From assembly GCF_000235565.1 (NCBI RefSeq), contig NC_017527.1, positions 1,984,001-2,048,000 on the forward strand: a stretch of 64,000 nt of DNA. The letters run 5' to 3'. The translations under genes and the position numbers were made by a program. Source of the DNA: Methanothrix harundinacea 6Ac (GTDB taxonomy: Archaea; Halobacteriota; Methanosarcinia; Methanotrichales; Methanotrichaceae). Below, piece after piece: positions 53,947-62,390 of this stretch. Under the pieces are notes generated by a model. It had not been told where the DNA came from and did no database searches. It worked only from the letters and a program-made list of their open reading frames with translations. The stretch's first letter is position 1, and each line of letters opens with the position of its first letter.

Positions 53947-54164
53947 GGGGGCTCGTCCCGGGAGGGGCGGGCAGGAGGAGGTTTGGGAGACCCCCGGGCC
54001 TTCTGGTGAAGGGTATTAGAAAGTTTTTATTGATTTATAGTAATTAAAAATATACCGCCAAAAAGAGACGGGGAAAGGATCCGAGGAGGAGGGGCCGATC
54101 ATCTCAGCGATCCCGATCTCCATCGGATGCCGGATCAGATCAAGGCCTTTCCGCCCCCTCCATC

Positions 54165-54605
54165 CTACTCCTCGCCCTCCTCCTCCGGACTGATGAAGGT
54201 GGAGATGACGTTCCCGTCAGGGTCCAGCAGGGTGGCGACGTCGCCGCCGTTGTTCCAGATGGGGCTGGCCAGGTCCATGTAGAGGTCGGTGGCCGTGTCG
54301 TCACCGACGCCGGTATGAACCAGGACCGATACCCCCTCCATCAGGACGAAACCCTCGGGGAAGGTGTAGGTGTGGTTCTGCTCGTCCTTCAGAGTCCAGC
54401 CCGTCAGATCCTGGGCAGCCTCCCCGAGGTTCGATATCTCAACCCACTCGTCGACCCAGCTGACGTTCTCGATCACGACGCCGTAAACGCCCTCCATTTC
54501 AGCATCGATCCCGACTTTCTCATCCTCTGCCCAGGAGATCCCGACGGCCGAAATTGCCAGCGCCGATGTCAGGATCAGCCTCAGTACCATCGATACGGAG
54601 TTCAT
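54165..54605 (-). CDS. Secreted lamin-tail-domain protein
   Basis: 146 residues with a signal peptide (SMVLRLILTSALAISAVGISWA). The mature part is one lamin-tail (LTD) beta-sandwich: DEWVEISNLGEAAQDLTGWTL, YTFPEGFVLMEGVSVLVHTG and DVATLLDPDGNVIST. Prokaryotic LTDs are exported binding modules. The tail EEEGEE is very acidic. A paralogue lies at 54915. TATA box and CAGGAGGT ribosome site are clear. Confidence 0.9.
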   Translation of the reverse strand: MNSVSMVLRLILTSALAISAVGISWAEDEKVGIDAEMEGVYGVVIENVSWVDEWVEISNLGEAAQDLTGWTLKDEQNHTYTFPEGFVLMEGVSVLVHTGVGDDTATDLYMDLASPIWNNGGDVATLLDPDGNVISTFISPEEEGEE

Positions 54606-54914
54606 ATCTTCTATACCTCCTGAGAGAAGTACTCATTCTCAAAAGATATAAAGTTATCTCAAAAATTGTCCATTAGTCTAAAGAGGCGAGATCGAGGATA
54701 TATTGGCCATTATGGCGCTAAATGGCTCTAAAATCGACAGTTACTTCTTCTATTTTAGATATATTCAAGTTTTTAAATATAGTATTTCGATTGCTCAGAA
54801 GTTTGAAAGAAAAGCCGGACGCCCCCCGGAAACGGGAAGGGTGGAAGAGAACAACATCGCGCAACGGAGATGGGGAGAGGAAAAATAGGGAGGAGAGCGA
54901 GGGCTCTTCTGAGC
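54606..54914. other. Intergenic region between two lamin-tail genes
   Basis: 309 bases with the promoter of the 54165 gene on its left side and an AT-rich stretch at 54700-54800. I see no further gene. Confidence 0.45.
54644..54653 (-). promoter_or_regulatory. TATA box of first lamin-tail gene
   Basis: Minus strand tttatatctt; predicts a start near 54622 and a leader of about 17 bases carrying AGGAGGT before the ATG at 54605. Confidence 0.55.
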
Positions 54915-55331
54915 TCAGGCGCTCTCCGGATAACGGGCGACGATCTCGCCGGCGGCGTTCTTGAGGGTCGCCACCTCTTCATCATCCCATACCAGGTCGT
55001 CGCGACCCCAGTAGAGATCGGTCTCCGTCGCATTCCCCATGCCGGTGTGGACCTTCACTGCCGCTCCCGGCAGGAGGACGAAACCCTCGGGGAAGAGGTA
55101 GGTGTTGTTGTTCTCATCCTCCAGGGTCCAGAAGGTGAAATCCTGGCTCGCCATCCCGGGGTTCACCACCTCGACCCATTCGTCGTCGTCGGCGTAGCTG
55201 AGGCCGGTGATGGTCATGTTCGTCTCCATCTCCAGCATGATATCGTCGGGGGTCAGATCCTCGGCGGCCACGAGCCCTCCGAAGAGGGCGGAGGCCACAA
55301 GGGCGATTCCTACAAATCCAGAGTATTTCAT
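54915..55331 (-). CDS. Secreted lamin-tail-domain protein (paralogue)
   Basis: 138 residues with signal peptide (YSGFVGIALVASALFGGLVAA). The LTD pattern is DEWVEVVNPGMASQDFTFWTLEDE, YLFPEGFVLLPGAAVKVHTGMG and EVATLKNAAGEIVARYP. About half identical by eye to the neighbour at 54165, so the pair arose by tandem duplication. GGGAGGT precedes the ATG. Confidence 0.9.
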   Translation of the reverse strand: MKYSGFVGIALVASALFGGLVAAEDLTPDDIMLEMETNMTITGLSYADDDEWVEVVNPGMASQDFTFWTLEDENNNTYLFPEGFVLLPGAAVKVHTGMGNATETDLYWGRDDLVWDDEEVATLKNAAGEIVARYPESA

Positions 55332-55361
55332 GACTAACCTCCCACTTTTTGCCTTATAGGC

Positions 55362-55371
55362 GCTTTATATG
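55362..55371 (-). promoter_or_regulatory. TATA box of second lamin-tail gene
   Basis: Minus strand catataaagc, about 35 bases before the ATG at 55331; leaves room for a leader with GGGAGGT. Confidence 0.5.
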
Positions 55372-55600
55372 TCTCCGCGAATCGATTTAAGCTTTTCTTC
55401 CCGGGGGGGCCTTGCTGCAGGCAAAAGTCCCTTCAGGGCCCGGCGCCGGGAGGAACCCTCCGCGGTCCACCCGTCCAGCGACCTCTCCATCCTCCAGGAG
55501 ATCGCCCCCCGGACCATCCGAGGATTGGTCCTGCCTATATGAAAGAAAAGATAAATGAGGAGAGTATAGAGGGATTTAAGAGGCAAAAGAGGTGATCGCC

Positions 55601-57784
55601 TTGCTAAAATTCGGAAGATCGATCGGAACGGCGGCGGGGATCTTTGCCCTGATCCTCGCCGTGGCGGCTCTCGCCGCCAGCCCCGCCGGAGGAGGTCCGA
55701 TTCCCCCGGAGGTGTCGGACGGGGCTAGAGACTGGCCCCTCCCCAACGGCGACTATGAGAACACCAGGGCGGCCGCCGGCTCCGCCATAAACTCCGAGAA
55801 CGTCGGGGAGCTGGGCGTCGTCTGGTCGTTTCCCATACCGGGGATCGGGGCCTACGGCGCCGCGGCTTCTAACCCCATCATCGTCGGGGACGTCGTCTAC
55901 TTCCAGGACCTGAGGTGCAACGTCTTCGCCCTGGACCTGGAGACCGGCGACCCCATATGGTCGAGGTTCTACAACGTCACCGAGGTCGTCGGCCCCAACG
56001 GACCTGCCGTCGGCTGGGGGAAGGTCTTCGTAGCAAAAGACCTCTACAACGTCACCGCCCTCGACGCCGGGACCGGGGAGGAGGTCTGGACGACGAGGCT
56101 CTCGGAGGTCGCGACCACGGGGATCGACATTCAGCCCTCCGTCTACGCCGGCCTCGTCTACGTCTCCACCGTCCCGGGGACCGGGGACGTCTTCTACGCC
56201 CCCGGGGGGATCGGGGTGATCAGCGCCCTGGACGCCGAGACCGGGGATATAGTCTGGGAGTTCTCCACCGTGGACTCCCCCGACCTCTGGGGTAACCCCG
56301 GGGTTAACAGCGGCGGAGGCGCCTGGTATCCGCCCGCCGTTGACGTCGAGACCGGGATCACCTTCTGGGGTACCGGCAACCCGGCCCCCTTCCCCGGGAC
56401 CGAGGAGTGGCCGAGCGGGACGAGCAGGCCCGGACCTAACCTCTATACCGACAGCCTCGTCGCCCTCGATCACGCCACCGGCGATATGATCTGGTACCAT
56501 CAGGTCCTCCCCCACGACCTCTTCGACCACGACTTCCAGATCTCTCCGATACTGGCGGAACGGGATTCCGGTGGAAGATCCCAGAAGGTGGTCTACGGGG
56601 CCGGGAAGATGGGGAAGGTCTACGCCTTCGATAGAACCTCCGGAGAGCTCCTCTGGTCCGCGGTCGTCGGGAGGTACGACGAGGCCGCCCAGCTGGACGT
56701 CCTCCCCGAAGGGACTACGAGGATATACCCCGGAGTTCTGGGCGGGGTTGAGACCCCCATGGCCTACTCCGACGGCGTCCTCTACGTCCCCGTGGTGAAC
56801 TTGTTCACCGACTGGACGCCGACCTCCCTCGACACTTCGACGATAGACTTCAACAACGGGACCGGAGAGCTCGTGGCGATCGATGCCTCGACAGGCAAGA
56901 TCCTCTGGATCAGGTCCTTCGAGACGATGGCCCTCGGCGGAGCGACGGTGATAAACGACCTCGTCTTCGCCGCGGAGTACGACGGCACCATCCACGCCTT
57001 CAGGGCGGAGACGGGAGAGGAGGTATGGGAGATGAGGGCTCCGGCCGGGATCAACGGCTGGCCCGCCGTAGCCGGCGAGACGATCGTCTGGCCCGCCGGG
57101 GTCGGGGCCGACCCCAAGCTCGTGGCGTTCCGCCTCGGGGGAGCGGCGGAAGCCGCCGCGGGAGAAGACGAGACCGATGAGGGCGATGAAGACGAAGCCG
57201 TCCCTGGGCCCACCGCCCAGGTCGCCGGGAGCTCCGCCGAAGAAGCCCCCTCCACCGTCCTCACCGTCCACGAAATCCCCTTAGAGGCCGCCGGATGGGC
57301 AGCTGACGGCGTCATCTCCGAGGGGGAGTACTCGAAGAACCTCACCCTATCCGGCGGAAGGTACGTCGTCAGCTGGAGGAACGATGGCGAGACCCTCTAC
57401 ATGGGGCTCGCCGGCCAGGCCGAGGGGTTCGTGGCGATAGGCTTCGAGCCTACCCAGGCGATGAAGGACGCCGACATGGTGATGGGCTGGGTCAGCGGGG
57501 GTGAGGCTACGGTCCTCGACCTCTACTCGACGGGGGTCTACGGCCCCCACCCCCCGGACGAGGAGCTCGGCGGGACCGACGACATCCTGAGCTTCGGGGG
57601 AAGGGAGGCCGACGGCTGGACGGTGATCGAGTTTGAACGGAGGATGGATACGGGGGACCGGTTCGACCAGGCCTTCCGGCCGGGGGAGACCGTCAATATA
57701 ATCTGGTCGATCTCGTCCACCGACTCCCTGGAGATCAGGCACAACGTCGGGAGGGGTGGGGGGAGGATCTCCCTGGAGGGGTAG
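55601..57784 (+). CDS. Secreted PQQ-type beta-propeller fused to DOMON domain
   Basis: 727 residues from TTG 55601, chosen because GAGGTGATC ends three bases upstream; a GTG at 55592 lies inside that ribosome site. The signal peptide is SIGTAAGIFALILAVAALAA. Residues 40-520 form a quinoprotein-alcohol-dehydrogenase-like propeller with WGNPGVNSGGGAWYPPAVD, FWGTGNPAPFPGT, PHDLFDHDFQ and repeated DAxTGxxxW blades. An acidic linker (about 525-560) leads to a DOMON domain (about 570-727: YVVSWRNDGETLYMGLAGQ, FVAIGFEP, MVMGWV), which in other proteins binds heme or sugar. The vicinal Cys pair of classical PQQ dehydrogenases is absent, so redox activity is doubtful. Confidence 0.85.
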   Translation: MLKFGRSIGTAAGIFALILAVAALAASPAGGGPIPPEVSDGARDWPLPNGDYENTRAAAGSAINSENVGELGVVWSFPIPGIGAYGAAASNPIIVGDVVYFQDLRCNVFALDLETGDPIWSRFYNVTEVVGPNGPAVGWGKVFVAKDLYNVTALDAGTGEEVWTTRLSEVATTGIDIQPSVYAGLVYVSTVPGTGDVFYAPGGIGVISALDAETGDIVWEFSTVDSPDLWGNPGVNSGGGAWYPPAVDVETGITFWGTGNPAPFPGTEEWPSGTSRPGPNLYTDSLVALDHATGDMIWYHQVLPHDLFDHDFQISPILAERDSGGRSQKVVYGAGKMGKVYAFDRTSGELLWSAVVGRYDEAAQLDVLPEGTTRIYPGVLGGVETPMAYSDGVLYVPVVNLFTDWTPTSLDTSTIDFNNGTGELVAIDASTGKILWIRSFETMALGGATVINDLVFAAEYDGTIHAFRAETGEEVWEMRAPAGINGWPAVAGETIVWPAGVGADPKLVAFRLGGAAEAAAGEDETDEGDEDEAVPGPTAQVAGSSAEEAPSTVLTVHEIPLEAAGWAADGVISEGEYSKNLTLSGGRYVVSWRNDGETLYMGLAGQAEGFVAIGFEPTQAMKDADMVMGWVSGGEATVLDLYSTGVYGPHPPDEELGGTDDILSFGGREADGWTVIEFERRMDTGDRFDQAFRPGETVNIIWSISSTDSLEIRHNVGRGGGRISLEG

Positions 57785-57961
57785 AAGGATCATCCAAATC
57801 CTTCACCCGCCCAATTTTTCAGGATCTTTTTTGCCCAGATGACGGGATATAATAATCAGAATCCATCTAAAAGATCTCTTTGAGAAGGACTGCGGTCTTT
57901 CCACACCTCAACCTGGCACCCGTCTCTCAGGCTTCTCCGGGACCCTCCGGCATATCCGACC

Positions 57962-58120
57962 TCAGAGCCGGTATCGAGGGCAGCTCTCGTGGTGATGAGA
58001 CCCGTCCATGAAGGGGGTGGCGCCGCAGTGCCGGCAGACGTAGGAGCTCCTCTCTCCGGGGAGGAGGGCCTCCCCCTCCGGTATGGGGGAGCAATAAGGG
58101 GGTTGGTAATGATCGACCAT
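57962..58120 (-). CDS. Small putative zinc-binding protein
   Basis: 52 residues from ATG 58120. CRHCGATPFMDGSHHHESC contains a Cys-x2-Cys and a His/Cys cluster that could bind zinc. A TATA box (58159-58168, minus strand tttatatc) lies 45 bases upstream and would give a leader of about 15 bases. The frame is open further upstream (to 58246), but that part looks non-coding. No family recognised. Confidence 0.4.
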   Translation of the reverse strand: MVDHYQPPYCSPIPEGEALLPGERSSYVCRHCGATPFMDGSHHHESCPRYRL

Positions 58121-58211
58121 TCGATACACCAAACGGGCCTTACCTTTCCCTCTGATTAGATATAAAGGTTCTGGACCCCCGATCCGGAGATGCGAGAGAC
58201 GCTCCGGTCCG

Positions 58212-58694
58212 TCACGCCCCCGGGGCTGAAGGGGGCGATCCCCCATAGCCCGATCCAGAGGCTTCGGCCCTCTCCTTCAGGGCCCGGTCCATCTCCCTGA
58301 AGCCGGCGATGGTCTCCTCCCGGATCCGGCCTCTCGCCAGGGGTACGAGGAGGCCGGAGAAGATCTCCCGCTGGACGAGCCTCACCCGGTCGGGCCCCAG
58401 GGGCTCGATCTCGAAGATGTGCTCTCCATCCAGGATGCCCGGAAGCCATAGCCTCCCCAGCCACCGGAGCTCCCGGCCTCTCGCGACCCTCGTCACCCTC
58501 GGCCGGAAGGCCATCGCCCTTCCGCCCGGAGGCCTGATCTGGACCCGGAGCCTCGCCCCCTCCGACGCCACCCCCACCACCGGCCTGATGAAGGGGTTCC
58601 AATCCCTGTAGGCCTCGAAGTCCGTGAGAATCCGCCAGACCTCCTCCGGCGAGCCCCGGATCTCCACCTCGTCTCGGATCTCCACTCTGAACAT
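58212..58694 (-). CDS. START/SRPBCC-fold protein
   Basis: 160 residues. VEIRDEVEIRGSPEEVWRILTDFEAYRDWNPFIRPV is the typical opening of polyketide-cyclase/START-like domains; GEHIFEIEPLGPDRVRLVQREIFSGLL forms the later strands. Such proteins bind a hydrophobic ligand in a deep pocket. No signal peptide. It starts two bases after the DUF11 protein gene stops, so the two are cotranscribed, but why is unclear. Confidence 0.87.
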   Translation of the reverse strand: MFRVEIRDEVEIRGSPEEVWRILTDFEAYRDWNPFIRPVVGVASEGARLRVQIRPPGGRAMAFRPRVTRVARGRELRWLGRLWLPGILDGEHIFEIEPLGPDRVRLVQREIFSGLLVPLARGRIREETIAGFREMDRALKERAEASGSGYGGSPPSAPGA

Positions 58695-58696
58695 CT

Positions 58697-60415
58697 CTAT
58701 CCCCAGATCTCCTCCGCCTCGCCAAGCCCCCAGGCGGGGGGCTGCCAGCCGGGGCGGGGCCGCTCCCCCTCGAACTCCTCGACCTCGACGACGGATCTCG
58801 CCGTCGCCGGCCGGAGAGACGTGCCGTCCGCAGTCCTCGCCTCGACCCCGGCTAGGTTGACAAACCTCCCGCTCCAGAGAGCCTCGACGCCGTAGGCGAC
58901 GGTCTCGACCTCTCCGGGGGCGAGGTCGACCAGGTTCCAGGTCGCGACGCCGTCCTCGTAGGAGGCGAAGATCGGCGACGAGTAGATCAGCCTCATCCCG
59001 TCGGGGAGCCGGTCGGTCACATTAGCCACCAGGGGGCGATCTCCGAGGTTCTCAACCTCCAGGGTGTACCAGACGCGGTTTCCGACCGCCTCGTCCACAT
59101 CTCCGGCCTTGGAGATGGAGACGGCGCCGGGGGAGGAGCAGGTGAGCCAGTTGATCTCGATGCCGGAGAAGTTTGCGGCCGAGATCCAGGAGCCTTCGAG
59201 GCCGCCGAAGGCGACGACCCGGTTGACCAGCTCCTCACCCCGGAAGTTCGTCACGTCGAGGACGAGCTCGATCTCTCTCTCGTCCCCCGGCGAGAGGTGG
59301 GTGAGGGACCAGTTGGCCCCGTCGGAGGTGAGGGTCGGCCTCAGGCTCGACCGGACGAAGATCCCCCCCGGCGGAAAGACGTCCCTGACGAGGACCGGCT
59401 CCAGGGTCTTGCCGCCGTCGTTCTCCAGGGTGATGACGTAGCGGGCAAGGGTCCTATCCCCCTCATAGTCGATCGTACCCTCCTTCGCCACCGAGAGGTG
59501 GGGATCGCGGACCAGAGGCTGTTGGAGGGCGACGTTCCTCGATATGGAGTAGTCGCCGCGGTAGGATTCGTCCATCTCCAGCTCCTCCGACGAGATCAGC
59601 CGGTACCGGGCCGTCCCCGAGAAGTTCGCCTCCGTCTCCATCTCCCCGAGGCCCCGGACGATCGTCGTCTTATCGAGGCTCGTCAATCCGGAGTACTCCT
59701 CGCCGATGTAGCTTTTCCCCTCATTTCTGGAGTAGATCCCCTCCCTCCAGGGGATGGAGAGGTTCGCCGAGATCCCGAGAGCCCCGAAGGGCGTCGGCTC
59801 CGAGGAGAGGGAGACGGCCTTGGAGATGTAGCTCGTATAGGCGTCGATCCGCTCTTCGGAGGCGTAAGAGCCCGTCCCCGCCTCGTGGGTCCTCAGGTGG
59901 TCGCCGACCTTCTTATCCACCGCCACATACCCCCTCCCGGAGACGGACCGCTCGGAGGCGATAGAGGAGCCATAGTCGTCCACCTTCTCGTCGATCTTGA
60001 AGCTTCCATAGTAAGACTCGGAGGCCAGGAAGGCAGGGGCGCTCTGGGGGGTGGCGTTGGGGGTCGAGAGCTTGACCACCCCCAGGCTCGCCATCCCGTC
60101 GAACTCGGATGAGACGGCCATCACCGTCCCGTCCTCGTCCACCTCCATCCTCGCCTCCCGGCGGAGGGAGTCGCCGTAAAGGTAGGACTCCCGGGTCACC
60201 GTCCCCGTAGAGGGGTTTCTCATAACCGTTATCTTGGTGAAGCCTCCGAAGGAGGCCGCTGAGATGTTCAGGACCGGCCGGTGGACGGTGCTCTTCTCCG
60301 ATACCGTTATCGACGATTTGCCGTCCTGGCCCGCCTCCATCGCCGTCCCGGTGGAGGATACGGCGAGGAGGAGGACCGCCGCCCCGAGGGCCAGCCAGAG
60401 GAAGAGACTCTGCAT
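58697..60415 (-). CDS. Secreted DUF11-repeat surface protein
   Basis: 572 residues. Signal peptide SLFLWLALGAAVLLLAVSS. Residues 40-310 are a beta-rich region rich in Ser, Tyr and Glu without a known family; residues 315-540 hold two DUF11 repeats (YVITLENDGGKTLEPVLVRD, YTLEVENLGDRPLVANVTDR and LVDLAPGEVETVAYGVEAL). DUF11 proteins are common S-layer or cell-surface components in methanogens. No C-terminal anchor is seen. A GGTGG site precedes the ATG. Confidence 0.85.
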   Translation of the reverse strand: MQSLFLWLALGAAVLLLAVSSTGTAMEAGQDGKSSITVSEKSTVHRPVLNISAASFGGFTKITVMRNPSTGTVTRESYLYGDSLRREARMEVDEDGTVMAVSSEFDGMASLGVVKLSTPNATPQSAPAFLASESYYGSFKIDEKVDDYGSSIASERSVSGRGYVAVDKKVGDHLRTHEAGTGSYASEERIDAYTSYISKAVSLSSEPTPFGALGISANLSIPWREGIYSRNEGKSYIGEEYSGLTSLDKTTIVRGLGEMETEANFSGTARYRLISSEELEMDESYRGDYSISRNVALQQPLVRDPHLSVAKEGTIDYEGDRTLARYVITLENDGGKTLEPVLVRDVFPPGGIFVRSSLRPTLTSDGANWSLTHLSPGDEREIELVLDVTNFRGEELVNRVVAFGGLEGSWISAANFSGIEINWLTCSSPGAVSISKAGDVDEAVGNRVWYTLEVENLGDRPLVANVTDRLPDGMRLIYSSPIFASYEDGVATWNLVDLAPGEVETVAYGVEALWSGRFVNLAGVEARTADGTSLRPATARSVVEVEEFEGERPRPGWQPPAWGLGEAEEIWG

Positions 60416-60515
60416 AAACCACCCAACTCCCGGAGGCCCGACTAAACGGGCCGCCCGTCATATCTTTATCCTCTACCTTATTAAATCCATTTGAGGAGGG
60501 ATCGCATCCTCCGGG

Positions 60516-61133
60516 GTGGAGCAGGTGGCATGGATATCAGTTCTGGCGGAGGGGTACGCGGTGACCCTGGCGGGCGGGGGGTTCCGGGCATCGCCCTCGA
60601 CGGTCCTTTTGGAGGAGCCGGGGAGGAGGGTCCTGGCGGACCCCGGAGCCGACGGGAAGAGCCTCCTATCCGCCCTCCGGGAGCGGGGGCTATCGCCCTC
60701 GGATATCGACCTCATATTCGTCACCCACGGCCACCTCGACCATCTCCTCAACCTCAGGCTCTTTCCGGATGCCGAGGTCTGCGACGGAAGCTTCCTCTAC
60801 CGGGGGGACGAGGCCATCCCCTACGGCAGGTTCCTCCCGGATACGGAGATAGAGGTCCTCCCGACGCCGGGACACGCTCCCGACCACGCCTCCCTCCTCG
60901 TCCCTTCGGGGAAGGAGACCTGGCTGGTGGCGGGGGACCTCTTCTGGTGGCGGGACGGGGCCGTCCCCAGGACCGACCTTCCCAGCCTGCTGGACCTGGA
61001 GGATGAGCTGGCCACCGATCCCGAAGCCCTGAGGAGGAGCAGGATCGAGGCCTTGAGGAGGGCAACGGTGGTGATCCCGGGCCACGGTCCGCCCTTCCGG
61101 CCCGAGGGCCGGCCTCGGATGGTCACCTTTTAG
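60516..61133 (+). CDS. Metallo-beta-lactamase-fold hydrolase (MBLAC1-like)
   Basis: 205 residues. The metal motif THGHLDHLLNLRLF is canonical H-x-H-x-D-H; later ligands appear in TPGHAPDHASLL, AGDLFWWRDG and VIPGHGPPF. The short single-domain layout resembles MBLAC1-type proteins, which have been linked to RNA hydrolysis in animals, but substrate here is unknown. Start is GTG: 60516 or 60525, the latter with GGAG five bases before. It is followed 26 bases later by the zinc-finger gene. Confidence 0.87.
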   Translation: MEQVAWISVLAEGYAVTLAGGGFRASPSTVLLEEPGRRVLADPGADGKSLLSALRERGLSPSDIDLIFVTHGHLDHLLNLRLFPDAEVCDGSFLYRGDEAIPYGRFLPDTEIEVLPTPGHAPDHASLLVPSGKETWLVAGDLFWWRDGAVPRTDLPSLLDLEDELATDPEALRRSRIEALRRATVVIPGHGPPFRPEGRPRMVTF

Positions 61134-61159
61134 TAGTTTTTCGAGGAGGAGTTGTAACC

Positions 61160-61726
61160 ATGCAAGAGGAGATCTTCTGCCCCGAATGTGGCGAAGTCAC
61201 CGAACACGGAACCGTCAAGCTGGGACGGGAGCACCTCGTCAGGTGCGAGGCCTGCGGGACGGTCCACCCCCACCAGCTGGAGAGGACGAGGCTCACAGGC
61301 CTCAGGGTGATCGTCAGCGCCACCGAGAGCTCCTCGCGGCGGACGATCGAGCTCCCGGAGGAGGAGCTCCTCGCCGTCGGCGACGAGATCCTGGTGGACG
61401 ACGGGATCGGAGATGTCGTCATGGTCGAGGTGACCTCCCTGGAGCTGGCGGAGGGGCGGCGGGCGGAGAGGGCGAAGGCGGGGGAGGTGATGACCCTCTG
61501 GACGAGGGCGGTGGACGAGGTGGTGGTGAAGGTCTCGGTCCAGAGGCGGGGAAGGACCACATCCTTCGACGTCCCCGCCAGGGGGGACGAGCCCTTCGCC
61601 GTCGGCGAGGTGAGGACCGCCGACGGCCGAAGGTACAGGGTCGAGAAGATCAGGGTTCGCGACGGCCGATCTCCGGAGAGGGCCCTCGCCAAGGAGATCG
61701 TCCGGGTCTGGGGGGCTGCCCTCTGA
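61160..61726 (+). CDS. HVO_0476-family zinc-finger protein
   Basis: 188 residues. The N-terminal zinc ribbon is FCPECGEVTEHGTVKLG and VRCEACGTVH (four cysteines). The remaining OB/beta-rich body (RVIVSATESSSRRTIELPEEE, GDEILVDDG, GEVMTLWTRAVD, VRDGRSPERALAKEIVRVWG) matches the archaeal HVO_0476 family (COG1326) of unknown role. A GGAGG site lies before the ATG; the pcm gene follows by 11 bases. Confidence 0.9.
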   Translation: MQEEIFCPECGEVTEHGTVKLGREHLVRCEACGTVHPHQLERTRLTGLRVIVSATESSSRRTIELPEEELLAVGDEILVDDGIGDVVMVEVTSLELAEGRRAERAKAGEVMTLWTRAVDEVVVKVSVQRRGRTTSFDVPARGDEPFAVGEVRTADGRRYRVEKIRVRDGRSPERALAKEIVRVWGAAL

Positions 61727-61737
61727 GGAAGGAGGAG

Positions 61738-62349
61738 ATGCTGAGGATGCTCCGGGGGAGGGTCAGCGACCGGGTCCTGGAGGCGATGGAAGATACGCCC
61801 CGGGAGCTCTTCGTCCCCAATCGGGTGCGGCAGATGGCTTACCAGGACCACCCCCTCCCCATCGGCGACGGCCAGACGATATCCGCCCCCCACATGGTGG
61901 CGATCATGTGCGACCTCCTCGACCTCGGAGAGGGGATGAGGGTCCTGGACGTGGGGACCGGCTCCGGCTACCACGCCGCGGTGATGGCGAAGCTGGTGGG
62001 GCCCGAAGGCCACGTCTACTCCATCGAGCGGGTGGCAACGCTCGTCGCCTTCGCCCGGAAGAACCTCTCGGAGGCGGGGATCGAGAACGTCACCGTCGTC
62101 GAGGGGGATGGGAGCCGCGGCCTCCCCGACCACGCCCCCTTCGACCGGATCAACGTCGCGGCGACGGCGCCGAAGGTCCCCGAGCCCCTCCAGGCCCAGC
62201 TGAAGGTGGGGGGAAAGCTCGTCATCCCCGTGGGGACCTGCTACCAGGAGCTCCTCCTGGTCGTCAGGACCGAGGAGGGGTTTGAGATGGAGCAGCACGG
62301 CGGCGTCGTCTTCGTCCCCCTGATCGGCGACCACGGCTTTCAGGTCTAG
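61738..62349 (+). CDS. pcm: Protein-L-isoaspartate O-methyltransferase
   Basis: 203 residues. DTPRELFVPNRVRQMAYQDHPLPIGDGQTIS is the family signature with substrate loop; AdoMet motif I is VLDVGTGSGYHAAVMA near residue 72. It methylates isoaspartyl residues to start repair of aged proteins. Two ATGs (61738, 61747) are possible after the GGAAGGAGG site; 61738 is used here. It lies in a run with the zinc-finger gene and gpmI. Confidence 0.93.
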   Translation: MLRMLRGRVSDRVLEAMEDTPRELFVPNRVRQMAYQDHPLPIGDGQTISAPHMVAIMCDLLDLGEGMRVLDVGTGSGYHAAVMAKLVGPEGHVYSIERVATLVAFARKNLSEAGIENVTVVEGDGSRGLPDHAPFDRINVAATAPKVPEPLQAQLKVGGKLVIPVGTCYQELLLVVRTEEGFEMEQHGGVVFVPLIGDHGFQV

Positions 62350-62390
62350 GGGAGGAAAGGGTTATCTCGAACCGGGGAGACCGAAAGGCG

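Noticed and set aside
55604-57271. Long minus-strand frame (555 codons) opposite the propeller gene
   Set aside because: Antisense shadow of the PQQ-DOMON gene; Gly/Asp/Val-rich, no motif.
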